From Companilactobacillus pabuli (lineage in GTDB: Bacteria; Bacillota; Bacilli; Lactobacillales; Lactobacillaceae): 64,000 nt of DNA. Position 1 is the stretch's first letter. Every line of letters begins with the position of its first letter. Position numbers and translations under genes: made by a program. A model generated the notes under the pieces. That model ran no database searches and was not told where the DNA came from. It was given only the letters and a program-made list of their open reading frames with translations. The stretch lies in contig NZ_CP049366.1 in the NCBI RefSeq assembly GCF_014058425.1, forward strand, positions 62,001-126,000, written 5' to 3'. Positions 1-8,000 of this stretch are shown piece by piece.

Positions 1-160
1 TCGGGAGTGGCAGCTTTGTGGATGCTCAGTACTGAAATTTCACTTAGCAATTTATTGCTTAGTGAAAGGCCAATCTTGAAGATGATTCCCGGTTCTGGAA
101 TTAGCTTCAAGTTGTGCCCCAGTACGTTCCAGCATCCACAAAGCAGAACGGAAGACGGCA
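1..160. repeat. Structured intergenic repeat, single copy
   Basis: A member of the 160-170-bp family found throughout the window. It begins TCGGGAG at the window edge, so its left end may be cut, and ends near CGGAAGACGGCA. The arms CTTTGTGGATGCT (about 14-26) and AGCATCCACAAAG (about 131-143) pair perfectly. Inside lie a hairpin built on TTTCACTTAGCAA/TTGCTTAGTGAAA and a second one on CTTGAAG/CTTCAAG. This stem sequence differs from most other copies, although the ends are shared. Confidence 0.85.
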
Positions 161-262
161 AATTAAACTGACTCAAATAAATCAAGAACCAATATTTTTT
201 TGGTATGTAAGTTCAATACGTTATAAGATATACTTAGAAAGAAAAATAATCACCATGTTTAT

Positions 263-280
263 AATTGGTGCGACCCAATT
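263..280. promoter_or_regulatory. Probable GntR operator upstream of the regulator
   Basis: AATTGGTGCGACCCAATT is an imperfect palindrome 20 bp before the regulator's start codon. Almost the same sequence, on the opposite strand, lies at 1041-1057 before the phosphoketolase gene. The shared form is AATTGGTGCG(A/T)(C/T)CCAAT. The pairing of a local GntR gene with two matching palindromes supports autoregulation plus control of xpk; binding itself is inferred. Confidence 0.65.
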
Positions 281-299
281 TATGAAATGAGGAAAAGTT

Positions 300-1028
300 A
301 TGGCTGATTTAGTTTATCAAAAAATTATTACATCTTTAAAAAAGGCAATTGATGCAGGCGAATTTTCAGATATGCGTTTACCTGACGAAAGATCTTTAGC
401 TGAAAGTTACAAAGTTAGTCGAAGTTCAATCAAACGTGCTTTAGGATTGATGGCTGATCAAGGAATTATCTTTAAGAAACGTGGATCCGGGACTTTTGTT
501 AATCCTTTGTATCTGAAGCAAGGTTCATCGTTTAACTATAGTGGTAAAAATCTAGGTATCACTGATAGTTTCAATGCCAATGGTCAAAAGCCGGGCGTAA
601 AAGTATTGCAATTTGATGTGGTTCATCCGGATAAAGATCTACAGGATAATTTGTTTTTAAAACCTAGTGAATTCGTATATGCCTTCAAGCGTTTGCGTTC
701 ATTGGACGATGTGCCATTCATGATTGAAACGGGATACATTCCTATCAAATTGGCACCGGAATTGTCAGAGCAAATTGCTTCTGAATCTATCTTTAATTAT
801 GTAGAATCTGAATTAGGCAAAGAAGTTAACAAGACTTATTTGAATATTTCGGCCGAACCTTCAGATGCTGAGGGTAAAGAGTTGTTGAATTTAGCTGATA
901 ATGAACCCGTTGGCTTGATGGAAGGAATCTTCTTCTTAGACGATGGAACTCCTTTTGAATTCTCAACAATGAAACTACATTATAAATATTTCAAATACGA
1001 TTCTTTCGTTGATTTAGCCAATAAGTAA
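300..1028 (+). CDS. GntR/HutC-family transcriptional regulator
   Basis: A 242-residue DNA-binding regulator. Residues about 1-70 form a GntR winged helix (LPDERSLAESYKVSRSSIKRA, then GSGTFV). Residues about 85-235 form a UTRA effector domain, which in this family binds a sugar, sugar phosphate or amine. The ATG at 300 follows a GAGGAAAAG ribosome site. It lies immediately upstream of phosphoketolase in the same direction. Matching palindromes at 263-280 and 1041-1057 suggest that it controls itself and xpk. The ligand cannot be read from the sequence; a pentose or hexose phosphate would be a guess. Confidence 0.88.
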   Translation: MADLVYQKIITSLKKAIDAGEFSDMRLPDERSLAESYKVSRSSIKRALGLMADQGIIFKKRGSGTFVNPLYLKQGSSFNYSGKNLGITDSFNANGQKPGVKVLQFDVVHPDKDLQDNLFLKPSEFVYAFKRLRSLDDVPFMIETGYIPIKLAPELSEQIASESIFNYVESELGKEVNKTYLNISAEPSDAEGKELLNLADNEPVGLMEGIFFLDDGTPFEFSTMKLHYKYFKYDSFVDLANK

Positions 1029-1040
1029 GAGTTTACAAAT

Positions 1041-1057
1041 ATTGGAACGCACCAATT
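1041..1057. promoter_or_regulatory. Probable GntR operator before phosphoketolase
   Basis: ATTGGAACGCACCAATT is the reverse-strand counterpart of the palindrome at 263-280. It ends 10 bp upstream of the xpk -35 box. That position would suit either an activator or a repressor that hinders polymerase access. Confidence 0.65.
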
Positions 1058-1067
1058 TCCGAAATGG

Positions 1068-1096
1068 TTGACTTTTATTGTAGTTCTCGCTATCAT
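1068..1096 (+). promoter_or_regulatory. Sigma-A promoter of phosphoketolase
   Basis: TTGACT at 1068-1073 is followed after exactly 17 bp by TATCAT at 1091-1096. This is a strong vegetative-type promoter 35 bp before the xpk start codon and just downstream of the putative GntR operator. Confidence 0.75.
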
Positions 1097-1130
1097 TACA
1101 ATTGTAAATACATAAGGAGTGTGTGCTGGA

Positions 1131-3485
1131 ATGACAGATTACTCATCAAAAGAATACTTAAATTTAATCGATAAATACTGGCGAGCAGCAAACTACGTTT
1201 CTGTTGGTCAATTATATTTAAAAGATAATCCATTATTAAGACGTGAATTAAAAGCTAGTGATGTCAAGGTTCATCCAATCGGACACTGGGGAACAATCGC
1301 TGGACAAAACTTTATTTACGCTCATTTGAATCGTGTCATTAACAAATATGGTTTGAAGATGTTCTACATTGAAGGCCCCGGTCATGGTGGGCAAGTAATG
1401 GTTTCTAATTCTTACCTTGATGGTAGTTATACAGAAATCTATCCAGAAATTACCCAAGATACTAAGGGTATGCAAAAACTCTTTAAACAATTTTCATTCC
1501 CTGGTGGTGTGGCTTCTCATGCTGCTCCAGAAACACCAGGTTCAATGCATGAAGGTGGAGAATTAGGTTATTCTCTATCACACGGTGTCGGTGCTATTCT
1601 CGATAACCCTGACGAAATTGCTGCTGTAGTTATCGGTGATGGTGAATCTGAAACTGGTCCTTTGGCTGCTTCATGGTTCTCAAATACTTTCATTAATCCC
1701 GTTAATGACGGTGCTGTTTTACCAATTTTAAATCTAAACGGCTTTAAGATCTCTAACCCTACAATTTTGTCACGTAAGAGTGATGAAGATTTGACTAAGT
1801 ACTTTGAAGGTATGGGTTGGGATCCAATGTTCGTTGAAGGCACAGACCCTCAAAAGATGCATCCTGAAATGGCTAAAGTTATGGATGAAGCTATTGAAAA
1901 AATCAAATCCATTCAAACCGAAGCTAGAAAGCATCCAGCATCAGAAGCTAAAATGCCTAAGTGGCCAGTAATTATCTTCCGTGCTCCTAAGGGCTGGACT
2001 GGTCCTAAGACTTGGGATGGTGAACCAATTGAAGGCTCATTTAGAGCTCACCAAATTCCAATTCCTGTTGATCAAAATGATATGCAACACGCTGATAAAT
2101 TAGTTGAATGGCTAGAGTCTTATAAACCAGATGAACTATTTGATGAAAATGGTAAATTGGATAGTGATATTGCTGCTATTATCCCTAAGGGACAAGCAAG
2201 AATGGCTATGAATCCTATTGTAAATGGTGGGGTTGATCCTAAGCCATTGAAACTTCCAGATTATAAGAATTACGCTTTGAAATTTGATAAACCAGGTACT
2301 AAAATTGCTCAAGATATGATTGAGCTAGGTAAATACCTCGGTGATGTCATTAAGAACAATGAAAAGAACTTTAGAATCTTTGGACCTGATGAAACGATGT
2401 CAAACCGTCTTTATGGCGCATTTGATGCTTCACCTCGTCAATGGATGGAACCAGTTAAAGAACCAAATGATCAATTTGAAGCTCCAGTTGGTCGTATCAT
2501 CGATTCACAACTTTCAGAACACCAAGCTGAAGGATTTAACGAAGGTTATACTTTGACTGGACGTCACAGTATTTTCCCAAGTTACGAAGCTTTCTTGAGA
2601 GTTGTTGATTCAATGTTGACACAACACTTCAAGTGGTTGAGAAAAGCTAACGAATTGAGTTGGAGAAATAAGTATCCATCACTTAACGTTATTGCTACAT
2701 CAACTGCTTTCCAACAAGATCACAACGGTTATACTCACCAAGATCCAGGTATCATTACTCACTTAGCTGAAAAGAAACCTGAATACATCCGTGAATATTT
2801 CCCAGCTGACACAAACTCATTGCTTGCTGTTATGCCTAAGATTTTGGATGATCAAGAAAAAATCAACTTATTGGTAACTTCAAAACAACCTAGACTTCAA
2901 TTCTATTCAATTGAAGAAGGTCAAGAATTAGCTGATAAGGGTCTTAAGGTAATCGATTGGGCATCAAATGACAACGGCGACCCAGATATCGTTATCGCTG
3001 CTGCTGGTACTGAACCAAACCTTGAATCATTAGCTGCTATCAGTATTTTGAGAAAGGCTAAACCAGAACTCAAGATTAGATTCGTTAACGTTGTTGACTT
3101 GTTGAAGTTGAGATCACCAAAGGTTGATCCTCGTGGCTTGACTGATGAACAATTCAACGAAATCTTTACTGTTGATAAACCAGTATTGTTCGCATTCCAT
3201 GGTTTTGAAGATATCATTAAGGAAATCTTCTTTGACCGTGACAATCACAATCTATACGTTCATGGCTACCGTGAAAATGGTGATATTACAACTCCATTCG
3301 ATATGCGTGTAGTTAATCAAATGGATCGTTTCCACTTGGCAGAGGTTGCTGCTGTTGCTGTTCAAGGTGACGCTGCTAGTGACTTTGCTGACGAAATGGA
3401 AGCTAAGGTTGATAAACACAACAAGTACATTCGTGAGTATGGTGATGATTTGCCAGAAGTTAATGATTGGACTTGGGATGTTTAG
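1131..3485 (+). CDS. xpk: Xylulose-5-phosphate/fructose-6-phosphate phosphoketolase
   Basis: Thiamine-diphosphate enzyme that cleaves xylulose 5-phosphate (and often fructose 6-phosphate) with phosphate to acetyl phosphate plus glyceraldehyde 3-phosphate or erythrose 4-phosphate. It is the key step of heterolactic fermentation. The 784 residues match the usual family length. Visible signatures include YWRAANYLSVGQ-like [15 protein letters not shown] near the N terminus, [15 protein letters not shown] near residue 170 for cofactor binding, and [13 protein letters not shown] chose ATG 1131 after AAGGAG at 1114-1119; a GTG 12 bp earlier overlaps the ribosome site. A structured repeat begins 35 bp after the stop codon and may serve as its 3' end. 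Confidence 0.97.
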   Translation: MTDYSSKEYLNLIDKYWRAANYVSVGQLYLKDNPLLRRELKASDVKVHPIGHWGTIAGQNFIYAHLNRVINKYGLKMFYIEGPGHGGQVMVSNSYLDGSYTEIYPEITQDTKGMQKLFKQFSFPGGVASHAAPETPGSMHEGGELGYSLSHGVGAILDNPDEIAAVVIGDGESETGPLAASWFSNTFINPVNDGAVLPILNLNGFKISNPTILSRKSDEDLTKYFEGMGWDPMFVEGTDPQKMHPEMAKVMDEAIEKIKSIQTEARKHPASEAKMPKWPVIIFRAPKGWTGPKTWDGEPIEGSFRAHQIPIPVDQNDMQHADKLVEWLESYKPDELFDENGKLDSDIAAIIPKGQARMAMNPIVNGGVDPKPLKLPDYKNYALKFDKPGTKIAQDMIELGKYLGDVIKNNEKNFRIFGPDETMSNRLYGAFDASPRQWMEPVKEPNDQFEAPVGRIIDSQLSEHQAEGFNEGYTLTGRHSIFPSYEAFLRVVDSMLTQHFKWLRKANELSWRNKYPSLNVIATSTAFQQDHNGYTHQDPGIITHLAEKKPEYIREYFPADTNSLLAVMPKILDDQEKINLLVTSKQPRLQFYSIEEGQELADKGLKVIDWASNDNGDPDIVIAAAGTEPNLESLAAISILRKAKPELKIRFVNVVDLLKLRSPKVDPRGLTDEQFNEIFTVDKPVLFAFHGFEDIIKEIFFDRDNHNLYVHGYRENGDITTPFDMRVVNQMDRFHLAEVAAVAVQGDAASDFADEMEAKVDKHNKYIREYGDDLPEVNDWTWDV

Positions 3486-3519
3486 ATAGATAATTACTTA
3501 TAGTGTGGAGTGTTAAGAT

Positions 3520-4020
3520 GCCGTCGTCCGTTCGGCCCTGAAAAACGCTGGAGAATGTCGACACAACTTGAAACCAATCCCAAAACCGGGGATTGTTTCC
3601 AAGATTGGTCTTGTCCTAAGCGATAAATCGCTAAGGACAATTTGGCGGCTGAGCGTTTTTCAGAGCCTCGCTCCCGACTAGATAGTAATTTCTATCTTTA
3701 TATAAGTAACTTCAGAAAATTAATAGAAGATATTATTAGAATTGCAGTACATTGCTGCGTTCTTAGTAATATCTTCTTTTTTATTGATGAAAAGTAATAG
3801 AACTGTTATTCAAAAAGTATGTGTCTAATTCTATTCAAATAGAAAATGGACTATAGTCGGGAGCGAAAATCCTGTGGCGGCTCAATAGCCAAATTATTCT
3901 TAGCAACTTGTTGCTTAGAATAAGACCGAGTTTTGAGATTTTGCGCACTTGGTTTATGCAAAAGCTCAAAATCGCGTCGGCTATGTTCCAGCCAGCCACA
4001 GGATTTTTGCGGACGACGGC
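3520..4020. repeat. Composite structured repeat (two elements around a hairpin core)
   Basis: Element A (3520-3681) runs from GCCGTCGTCCG to CTCCCGACTAG with stem arms CTGAAAAACGCT and AGCGTTTTTCAG. Element B (3852-4020) is inverted, running from TAGTCGGGAG to CGGACGACGGC, with a different stem, AATCCTGTGGC paired with GCCACAGGATT. Between them a hairpin (about 3725-3777) with arms AGAAGATATTA and TAATATCTTCT ends in TTTT. The unit therefore has 11-bp terminal inverted repeats. No reading frame inside looks protein-coding. Confidence 0.9.
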
Positions 4021-4390
4021 ATTCTTAGTCAAAATACATTAGAAAAATTAGAAATATGAATTAAATAATACTGTTCACAATCAATAAACAACTGTCCGCA
4101 AAGACCGCCATATCAGCATTCGTGGCATAAATAAGTTTAAAAATAATTGTCTAAGTTTAGTTTTAAGAATTCTAAGAAAAGATTTCAAAATAATTTGAAC
4201 GATTTTTAAAGGCATACTGCCAGTAGTAGGAAATCTTTAATTTGTTTTAAGAGTATCTCTCGGTTTATTAGAAAAGAAATGACAGTTGTAAATAGTCGCC
4301 TAAACGCCGGTGTAAAAGGGTTGTAAAACCTTTTTTAGCATGGTATTGTCATCTATGGAAAAAAGAAAAAGACACTAAGGGGTGGATGTT
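4021..4390. other. AT-rich intergenic stretch, weak terminator-like hairpin
   Basis: No convincing gene is visible. A short hairpin, AAAAGG/CCTTTT with a T-run, lies at 4314-4336, upstream of the small membrane-protein gene. It could be a weak terminator or part of that gene's leader. I saw no recognised riboswitch. Confidence 0.35.
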
Positions 4391-4576
4391 ATGACAACAA
4401 GAAACGTAAAATTCATGAAAGTAGCACTAATGGCGGTGGTCGCAATCTTATTGATGATGCTATTCGTTTTGCAAAGTCGATACACCATTCCAGCAGTTGC
4501 TCTAGCAGCAGTTGCATTGGCTGTCTACTCAGAAGATAGAATTTCAAAAACACATACATTCAAATTTATGGATTAA
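4391..4576 (+). CDS. Small hydrophobic membrane protein, unknown function
   Basis: A 61-residue protein with two closely spaced hydrophobic segments, about residues 8-26 and 29-43, separated by a short QSRYTIP turn, and a short charged tail. This predicts a helical hairpin in the membrane. ATG 4391 follows an AAGGGGTGG ribosome site; a GTG nine bases upstream overlaps that site. It stands alone with its own terminator at 4597-4626. I do not recognise a family. Good translation signals and the terminator argue that it is a real small gene. Confidence 0.6.
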   Translation: MTTRNVKFMKVALMAVVAILLMMLFVLQSRYTIPAVALAAVALAVYSEDRISKTHTFKFMD

Positions 4577-4596
4577 TCAATCTATAAAAAATTGCC

Positions 4597-4626
4597 ACAG
4601 ATCTCAATTTGAGGTCTGTTTTTTTG
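4597..4626 (+). terminator. Rho-independent terminator
   Basis: CAGATCTCA and TGAGGTCTG pair with one G-T wobble around a short loop, followed by a run of T. It ends the small membrane-protein transcript. Confidence 0.75.
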
Positions 4627-4629
4627 TAT

Positions 4630-4660
4630 AAAAAAAGCCTGAACTCATAATAAGTTCAGA
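4630..4660 (-). terminator. Rho-independent terminator for the HxlR/MFS unit
   Basis: CTGAACT at 4639-4645 pairs with AGTTCAG at 4653-4659. Read on the minus strand it is followed by a T-run, just past the stop codon of the HxlR gene. Confidence 0.75.
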
Positions 4661-4665
4661 CTTTC

Positions 4666-5055
4666 TTAGTCTGCATAAGGTAATTTGTCATATTCAACGT
4701 CTTCGCGATTTAAAAGAACGATGTTTTCACCATTAGCTTTACGACGGTCAATATCCTCCTCACCCCAAACACAAAGTTCTTCTAGAATCTTGTTGAGTGA
4801 GTGACCATAGTCCGTTAAAGAATATTCAACCTTAGGTGGAACTTGACTGAAAACTTTACGAGCAACGATGCCGTCGTCTTCGAGTTCTCGTAATTGTTGC
4901 GTCAACATTTTTTGCGTGATATTAGGAATGGCACGGCGCAATTGACCAGTCCGCATTTTACCATGTTTTAAGTGACAGAGGATGATAGGTTTCCACTTGC
5001 CACCGATAATTCTCATAGTATTTTCAACACCAATATTGTAAACAGCTTGTTTCAT
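4666..5055 (-). CDS. HxlR-family transcriptional regulator
   Basis: A 129-residue winged-helix regulator of the HxlR family. The signature IGGKWKPIILCHL is followed by GQLRRAIPNITQKMLTQQLRELE and a beta wing, VPPKVEYSLTDYG. Members often sense electrophiles, redox change or drugs. ATG 5055 is preferred because GGAGG lies seven bases upstream; an ATG nine bases earlier abuts that ribosome site. It is 50 bp downstream of the MFS gene on the same strand, so the two are probably co-transcribed. A perfect palindrome at 6400-6419 upstream of the pair is its likely operator. Confidence 0.88.
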   Translation of the reverse strand: MKQAVYNIGVENTMRIIGGKWKPIILCHLKHGKMRTGQLRRAIPNITQKMLTQQLRELEDDGIVARKVFSQVPPKVEYSLTDYGHSLNKILEELCVWGEEDIDRRKANGENIVLLNREDVEYDKLPYAD

Positions 5056-5105
5056 GAAAAACATCCTCCGTTAAGTAAATGTTATCTTACCACCGTCAAT
5101 GTTTC

Positions 5106-6311
5106 TTAGCAATTTTCTAAGTCTAAATCTTCAACCTTGACGTTATTTTCCATCTTGATCAATATGCCAATCAATAAAACATCGACAACAAGCATAGCCA
5201 CACCTAACCAAGGAGTATTAACTAATTGACTGTGGGCAACAGCTTGTCCACCAATCGTTGAGCCTAAGGTAATTCCGACGTTAAAAGCTGAGATATTTAA
5301 GGCTGAAGCCAAAGGAACCTCATTAGGTGTGTATTTTTCAGCTAATTGGACGATATAAAGTTGTAATCCAGGCACATTCATGAAAGCAAATAGTCCTAAC
5401 AACATTACTGCTAAAAGTCCTAAGAAGTGAAGATTAATAAAGAATCTCATTACGACTAAAGCAACGCCTAAGCCGACAAACATTTTGAGTAAGGCAGGTA
5501 AAGGACGTTTGTTGGCCCATTTACCACCTAAAGTATTACCAATCGCCACAGCTACTCCATAAAAAATCAAGATGACGACAATGGCATTTTGTGACCAGTT
5601 CATATTTTTGTTCAAAATGGTTGTGAGATAAGTGTAAACTGGGAAAGTTGCTCCATAACCTAAAGCTGTAATTAGTAGAATCAAGAGTAATTGTGGTTGC
5701 TTTAAAATTTTCCAAATACCTTTGACACTAGTAGGTTTAGGCAATGGTAATTCGTTCGGCACAAGGATAATATTGGTGATTAAACCAACTAATCCCAAAG
5801 CTACCAAGAAGAAAAACGATAATCTCCAACCGAGGGTATTTCCAATAAATGTCCCAATCGGAACACCGGTAATAGTAGCGACTGTTAATCCAGTAAACAT
5901 AACGGCAATCGCTGAAGCACGTTTATTCGGCGCTACCACGTCGGCTGCAATCAAAGATGCAATCGTCATAAAAATCCCATGTGACAAAGCAGCAATAACA
6001 CGTCCGACCAAAAGAATGGCAAAACTAGGTGCGATTGCTGCCAAAGTATTACCAATGATAAAACTAATCATGATACCAATCAGTAATTTCTTACGATCCC
6101 AACGATTAGTTAGTAAAGCTAAAATTGGAGCGCCGAACATAATTCCTGTAGCGTAAATGGAAACAGTCAGACCTCCTTGTGCAAGAGAAATGCCAAAAGT
6201 TTTCGTAAGTAAAGGCATGATTCCCACACTGATAAATTCTGTTGATCCAATGGCAAAAGCACTGATAGCTAGTGACAAAAGAATCCATGTAGATGATACT
6301 TTCTTGTTCAT
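5106..6311 (-). CDS. MFS transporter, AraJ/YdhP-like drug or sugar efflux family
   Basis: A 401-residue major facilitator with about 12 membrane segments. The N-terminal ISAFAIGSTEFISVGIMP and the loop ALLTNRWDRKKLL are typical of the AraJ/DHA1 efflux group. These proteins export drugs, sugars or small metabolites by proton antiport; the substrate cannot be told from sequence. It is the first gene of a two-gene unit with an HxlR regulator, an arrangement usual for stress-inducible exporters. A promoter at 6352-6379 and a palindrome at 6400-6419 lie upstream. Confidence 0.85.
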   Translation of the reverse strand: MNKKVSSTWILLSLAISAFAIGSTEFISVGIMPLLTKTFGISLAQGGLTVSIYATGIMFGAPILALLTNRWDRKKLLIGIMISFIIGNTLAAIAPSFAILLVGRVIAALSHGIFMTIASLIAADVVAPNKRASAIAVMFTGLTVATITGVPIGTFIGNTLGWRLSFFFLVALGLVGLITNIILVPNELPLPKPTSVKGIWKILKQPQLLLILLITALGYGATFPVYTYLTTILNKNMNWSQNAIVVILIFYGVAVAIGNTLGGKWANKRPLPALLKMFVGLGVALVVMRFFINLHFLGLLAVMLLGLFAFMNVPGLQLYIVQLAEKYTPNEVPLASALNISAFNVGITLGSTIGGQAVAHSQLVNTPWLGVAMLVVDVLLIGILIKMENNVKVEDLDLENC

Positions 6312-6351
6312 AATTTCTGACCCCTATAGTTAAAATTTGAGTATGTGTAAC

Positions 6352-6379
6352 AGTATAGAGGGTTGAGATAAATAAACAA
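6352..6379 (-). promoter_or_regulatory. Promoter of the MFS/HxlR unit
   Basis: On the minus strand, TTGTTT (6374-6379) is followed after 16 bp by TATACT (6352-6357). The start codon lies about 40 bp downstream. Confidence 0.6.
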
Positions 6380-6399
6380 TTACGCACTATAAAGTGCTG

Positions 6400-6419
6400 T
6401 AGGTACTAAAAAGTACCTA
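6400..6419. promoter_or_regulatory. Probable HxlR operator
   Basis: TAGGTACTAAAAAGTACCTA is a perfect palindrome with 8-bp arms around AAAA. It lies 20 bp upstream of the -35 box of the MFS/HxlR promoter. A TACT...AGTA core resembles sites of YodB/HxlR-type regulators. A second short inverted repeat, CACTATAAAGTG, is adjacent at 6385-6396. Confidence 0.55.
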
Positions 6420-6440
6420 ATGGAGTAATAGTGCTTGCGA

Positions 6441-6661
6441 TTCCAATAATATCTTCTATTAATTTCTGAAGTAGTTTGTATAAAGATAGAAATCACTATC
6501 TAGTCGGGAGCGAGGTACTGGAAAATGCTCAGCCGCCAAATTGTCCTTAGCGATTTATCGCTTAGGACAAGACCAAACTTGGAGACAATTCCTGATTTTG
6601 GAATTGGTTTCAAGTTGTGTCGACATTCTCCAGCGTTTTCCAGTGCCGAACGGACGACGGC
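6441..6661. repeat. Half-composite structured repeat
   Basis: The element at 6500-6661 runs TAGTCGGGAG to CGGACGACGGC. Its stem arms are TACTGGAAAATGCT and AGCGTTTTCCAGT, and it carries internal hairpins TTGTCCTTAGCGA/TCGCTTAGGACAA and CTTGGAGAC-type/GGTTTCAAG. Upstream, 6441-6499 holds one arm of the core hairpin (AATATCTTCT) and its usual flank. The opposite arm and the partner element are absent, so this looks like a truncated composite. Confidence 0.85.
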
Positions 6662-6757
6662 AATTGAATGCTGATTAAAACATTTTAATAAACTTATTGA
6701 CATTCTAATTTTTAAATGCTTTACTATTCATTGTAAATTGAAAAGAGGAATTTTATT

Positions 6758-6823
6758 ATGAAAACTAATAATCAACACTCACATTTAAATAATCAATTTG
6801 CCTTTAGCTTTTTCTTTAGATAG
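6758..6823 (+). CDS. Phenylalanine-rich leader peptide
   Basis: A 21-residue reading frame with start ATG 6758, an AAGAGGAA ribosome site and stop TAG at 6821. Its C-terminal part reads FAFSFFFR, with five Phe codons among the last eight. It is followed by mutually exclusive hairpins and a terminator ahead of an ABC transporter operon. This is the layout of translation-coupled attenuation: ribosomes stalling at Phe codons when charged tRNA-Phe is scarce would favour read-through. Leu/Phe-type leader RNAs are known in Lactobacillales; whether this belongs to that class needs a covariance-model search. Confidence 0.75.
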   Translation: MKTNNQHSHLNNQFAFSFFFR

Positions 6824-6828
6824 CGTTT

Positions 6829-6977
6829 GTATCCTTTCGTTGGATACGGGCGCGTACGTGTTCGTATCTATCGAATGGCTAAAGCTTTTAAGCATGTTTA
6901 AGAAGCCAGATAGATACAGGGTTGAATCTATCTGGAGAAAATATTTCGGGCCCGTGTATTGAAACCAGTTAGATTCT
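6829..6977 (+). promoter_or_regulatory. Attenuator leader with competing helices
   Basis: GTATCC/GGATAC form a hairpin at 6829-6847. CCAGATAGAT (6906-6915) pairs perfectly with ATCTATCTGG (6926-6935). Alternatively GTATCTATC (6864-6872) pairs with GATAGATAC (6909-6917). That would free GAATCTATCTGG (6924-6935) to pair with the terminator arm CCAGTTAGATTC (6966-6977), with one mismatch. ATACGGGC (6844-6851) can also pair with GCCCGTGTAT (6950-6959) with bulges. The alternatives describe an antiterminator/terminator switch downstream of the leader peptide. Confidence 0.65.
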
Positions 6978-7003
6978 AATCCGAATCTAGCTGGTTTTTT
7001 TTA
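6963..7003 (+). terminator. Attenuator terminator before the ABC operon
   Basis: AACCAGTTAGATT pairs with GAATCTAGCTGGTT with small imperfections, followed by eight T. It lies 20 bp before the first structural gene, so it must be bypassed for expression. Confidence 0.8.
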
Positions 7004-7023
7004 TACTTCGGGAGGATTAAATA

Positions 7024-7989
7024 ATGAAAAAATCAATTATCAGTTTATTAACAATTGCCATGGTGGCTTTAGTTTTAGTGGGATGTTCAAATAATTCATC
7101 ATCAAGTAAGGAATTGAATGTCGGTATTTTGCAGATTGTGCCGCACGGTTCACTAGATGCTGCTAGAAAAGGTTTCAAACAAGAACTTAATCAAGAAATT
7201 AAAAAACACGATAAATCAATTAAAGTAAATTATAACTATCAAAATGCTCAAGGAGATCAATCCAATTTGAACTCGATGGCACAACAATTAACACAAAAGA
7301 AAAATGATTTGATTTTAGGAATCGCTACACCATCAGCTCAAGCATTGGCTAAGAAGACTAAATCAACACCAATCGTAGTAACAGCAGTCACTAATTTGCA
7401 AAGTGCCGGATTGGTTAAATCGGATAAGAAACCTGATACTAATGTCACAGGAACTAAGGATCTTGGACCAGTTGATAAACAAGTGAAATTGTTGACGACT
7501 TTGACTAAGAATAATAAGCCAATCGGAGTTTTGTACAACTCATCAGAAGAAAATTCCGTGCTTCAGGTCAAGATGGTTAAAAAATACGCTAAGAATCACA
7601 GTTTGAAATTAAATATCGTCAGTGTAACTAGTACCAACGATGTTGCCAGTGCCGTTTCTGGAATGGCTGACAAGGTTTCCGGAATTTATTTACCAACTGA
7701 TAATCTAATGGCTAGTTCAATGAAAACTATCGGTAAAAAAGCTCGTGAAGCAAAACTTCCAGTCGTAACAGGATCAATTGAAATGGCTGAAGATGGTGGA
7801 ACAGCAACTTATGGAATCAATTACGAAGATCTTGGCAAACAAACAGCCAAAATGGCTTACAAGATTTTGATCGACAAAAAGAAGCCGCAAGATATGCCAG
7901 TCGAAACTTCACATACTTTGAGACTTTACGTTAACAAAACTTACGCTAAAGAAATTGGCTTAAACCCTGATCAAATTAAACAACCTTAG
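7024..7989 (+). CDS. TrpX/YtgP-type ABC transporter substrate-binding lipoprotein
   Basis: A 321-residue lipoprotein with a signal peptide ending in the lipobox LVGC (Cys21). The mature part starts LNVGILQIVPHGSLD and belongs to the ABC_sub_bind family (TrpX-like, periplasmic-binding fold type I). Such transporters are assigned to tryptophan or other aromatic amino acids in streptococci and lactobacilli. The Phe-rich leader upstream points to phenylalanine or aromatic uptake. It is followed 11 bp later by the permease. A GGGAGG ribosome site lies 8 bp before the ATG. Confidence 0.88.
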   Translation: MKKSIISLLTIAMVALVLVGCSNNSSSSKELNVGILQIVPHGSLDAARKGFKQELNQEIKKHDKSIKVNYNYQNAQGDQSNLNSMAQQLTQKKNDLILGIATPSAQALAKKTKSTPIVVTAVTNLQSAGLVKSDKKPDTNVTGTKDLGPVDKQVKLLTTLTKNNKPIGVLYNSSEENSVLQVKMVKKYAKNHSLKLNIVSVTSTNDVASAVSGMADKVSGIYLPTDNLMASSMKTIGKKAREAKLPVVTGSIEMAEDGGTATYGINYEDLGKQTAKMAYKILIDKKKPQDMPVETSHTLRLYVNKTYAKEIGLNPDQIKQP

Positions 7990-8000
7990 GAGGTAAACTT

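Noticed and set aside
3835-4032. Open frames of about 60 codons within the repeat elements (also at 6500-6703, 18877-19059 and 22901-23086)
   Set aside because: They resemble each other only because they lie on the repeated structured element. They lack ribosome sites, and the sequence changes keep stems, not codons.
5722-6156. 144-codon frame opposite the MFS gene
   Set aside because: Antisense shadow of a hydrophobic coding sequence; no translation signal.
6824-7003. T-box riboswitch before the ABC transporter operon
   Set aside because: No T-box consensus (AGGGTGGNACCGCG-like) was found. The leader peptide plus competing hairpins explain the region better.
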